Shown: positions 27,795 to 28,681 of the stretch, in pieces
Numbering within the stretch: position 1 is the first letter of the stretch
Layout of the letters: each line of letters opens with the position of its first letter
The notes under the pieces: generated by a model
Databases searched by the model: none
What the model was told of the DNA's origin: nothing
What the model saw: the letters and a program-made list of their open reading frames with translations, nothing else
Position numbers and translations under genes: made by a program
Source of the DNA: a virus
Reading direction: 5' to 3' (one strand)
IMG/VR virus record: IMGVR_UViG_3300044712_000561
Location: 1 to 28,681 of that record
Length of the DNA stretch: 28,681 bases

Positions 27795-28681
27795 GGGTTC
27801 TCCCTCTCATCGCCACCGATTTTCTTGGCAGCTTTCAGCTTCCTCACTTCAGCCGACAACCATCGCATCTCGCGCACGGTGATTTGACCATCCTCCAAAA
27901 CAGCCTTAGCAAGCTCTGCCGCTGCGCTCCGGCTGTTGGCAATCGCTGCCGCTGCCATCTGGAAAACTGCGCGCTCGTCTCTGGTGCCGGGCATCTTGGA
28001 CAACAACCCTTCACCGGCTGAGATTTCTTTGTCCTCTGCTCGCTGTGCTGCTTTCCCCTCTTTGTGCGCCTGCTGCCATTCTTGGGTCGCGCTGTGATAC
28101 TGAGAGATGGCGGCTTGGTGTGTAACTCTCTGTGAGAACGCGGCACGTCCTTCACCGACCTCTTCCATCCCGGTCCTCGCAGATTCTTCCAGCCGGGCAG
28201 CATCTGCTCCTGCCCGGTCTGCTTGGCTTTGCAATGAGGAAACGCGAGCCGGGCCAAGCTCCATCCTGTCAGTCAATTGCTGGCGACGTGTTTGATTGAG
28301 TTTAATACGTTCTGCAATATCTTCGGCAGCTTCTTGCGGTGACATCATCTTGCCGGATAACCGCGCTTTCGTTTTTCCTCCCGGACCAACATCGATTGAC
28401 CTGCCTTGAATTTGCCCTTCATATCCAGAACTAATCAACCCTTCAATGCGCGCCGCCTCTTCCTCCAATCCTCCAGCTTCCGCCTCGTAATAGCTTTTCT
28501 CTTTTTCCGCGCCAGTCTTGAATTGCCTCATTGTATCTGCTGCCTTGTTGGCTTCAGCTTGCAACGCTGCTTGCTCTTCGCGCTTCTTCTGAGCGAGTTC
28601 AGCGTTCTTCTTGGCCAGCGTTTCTTTCGCGGTCAACTCATCTTGCGCGGCCTTATTCTTGGCTTCGTTCGCTGCCTTCTC
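27791..28681 (-). CDS. Coiled-coil structural protein, 5' end outside the window
   Basis: The frame is open to the window edge, so at least 296 residues are visible and the start is missing. The visible part is helical and charged throughout (AKKNAELAQKKREEQAALQA, RARIEG-type spacing, then LEDGQITVREMRWLSAEVRK). A Gly-rich break (GRSIDVGPGGKT) separates two helical blocks. It could be the C-terminal part of a tape-measure or tail chaperone-type protein because it precedes a tail hub-like gene, but coiled-coil content alone does not prove this. Confidence 0.6.
   Translation of the reverse strand, partial: EKAANEAKNKAAQDELTAKETLAKKNAELAQKKREEQAALQAEANKAADTMRQFKTGAEKEKSYYEAEAGGLEEEAARIEGLISSGYEGQIQGRSIDVGPGGKTKARLSGKMMSPQEAAEDIAERIKLNQTRRQQLTDRMELGPARVSSLQSQADRAGADAARLEESARTGMEEVGEGRAAFSQRVTHQAAISQYHSATQEWQQAHKEGKAAQRAEDKEISAGEGLLSKMPGTRDERAVFQMAAAAIANSRSAAAELAKAVLEDGQITVREMRWLSAEVRKLKAAKKIGGDERENP

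Noticed and set aside
1-28681. CRISPR arrays, insertion sequences or an integrase with att sites
   Set aside because: No regularly spaced repeats, transposase motifs or recombinase motifs were seen. The only duplication of an integration-type site is the tmRNA end around the HNH cassette.

Overview
The window is part of a tailed double-stranded DNA phage genome. It carries a tail-protein block, a phage replication set (DnaB-type helicase, a lambda O-like initiator, a replisome-organizer-like protein, a DUF669-like protein and a RusA-like resolvase), four HNH endonuclease genes, MazG-like and Lar-like genes, a DNA methyltransferase, and tightly packed genes that often overlap by ATGA. No integrase, no ParA and no large terminase are visible. 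Shine-Dalgarno sites of the form GAAAGGAAC recur before start codons, and two lipoprotein signal peptides point to a Gram-negative type host. I cannot name the host from the sequence.

Layout: (1) 28681-24020, minus strand: a coiled-coil protein cut by the window edge, a large tail protein, two small late proteins and a lipoprotein with a tyrosine/dual-specificity phosphatase fold. (2) 22248-24077, plus strand: a short operon led by a winged-helix initiator whose gene contains three 15-bp iterons, then small Cys-rich and unknown proteins. Its last gene overlaps the late operon tail to tail. (3) 21455-22247: a divergent control region with no convincing gene. It holds a hairpin array on the minus side and, on the plus side, a long folded RNA that ends in a textbook terminator. 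(4) 21454-288, minus strand: a long early/replication operon of more than 40 genes, ending at an intrinsic terminator at 82-113.

The most striking content is RNA. A complete type II hammerhead ribozyme (19932-19986) starts at the stop codon of one operon gene, just upstream of a DUF932 gene. A full tmRNA gene (15307-15636) has a recognisable tag reading frame and paired ends. An HNH cassette sits exactly at the tmRNA 3' end and is bounded by a 16-bp duplication of that end. A type II tRNA-like gene (17938-18030) and several hairpin-rich intergenic elements are also present. Together they suggest that this phage processes a long polycistronic early transcript with RNA elements and carries its own ribosome-rescue RNA.

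The replication logic looks lambda-like. The initiator at 22248-23006 probably binds the dyad-containing iterons inside its own gene, next to an A-rich stretch, and the DnaB-type helicase and the 13574-14215 protein would follow. DNA metabolism genes (SNF2-type helicase, methyltransferase, RusA-like, two MazG-like proteins) lie at the end of the early operon. A ParB-like gene there appears to be fused by deletion to the remainder of a methyltransferase-like gene.
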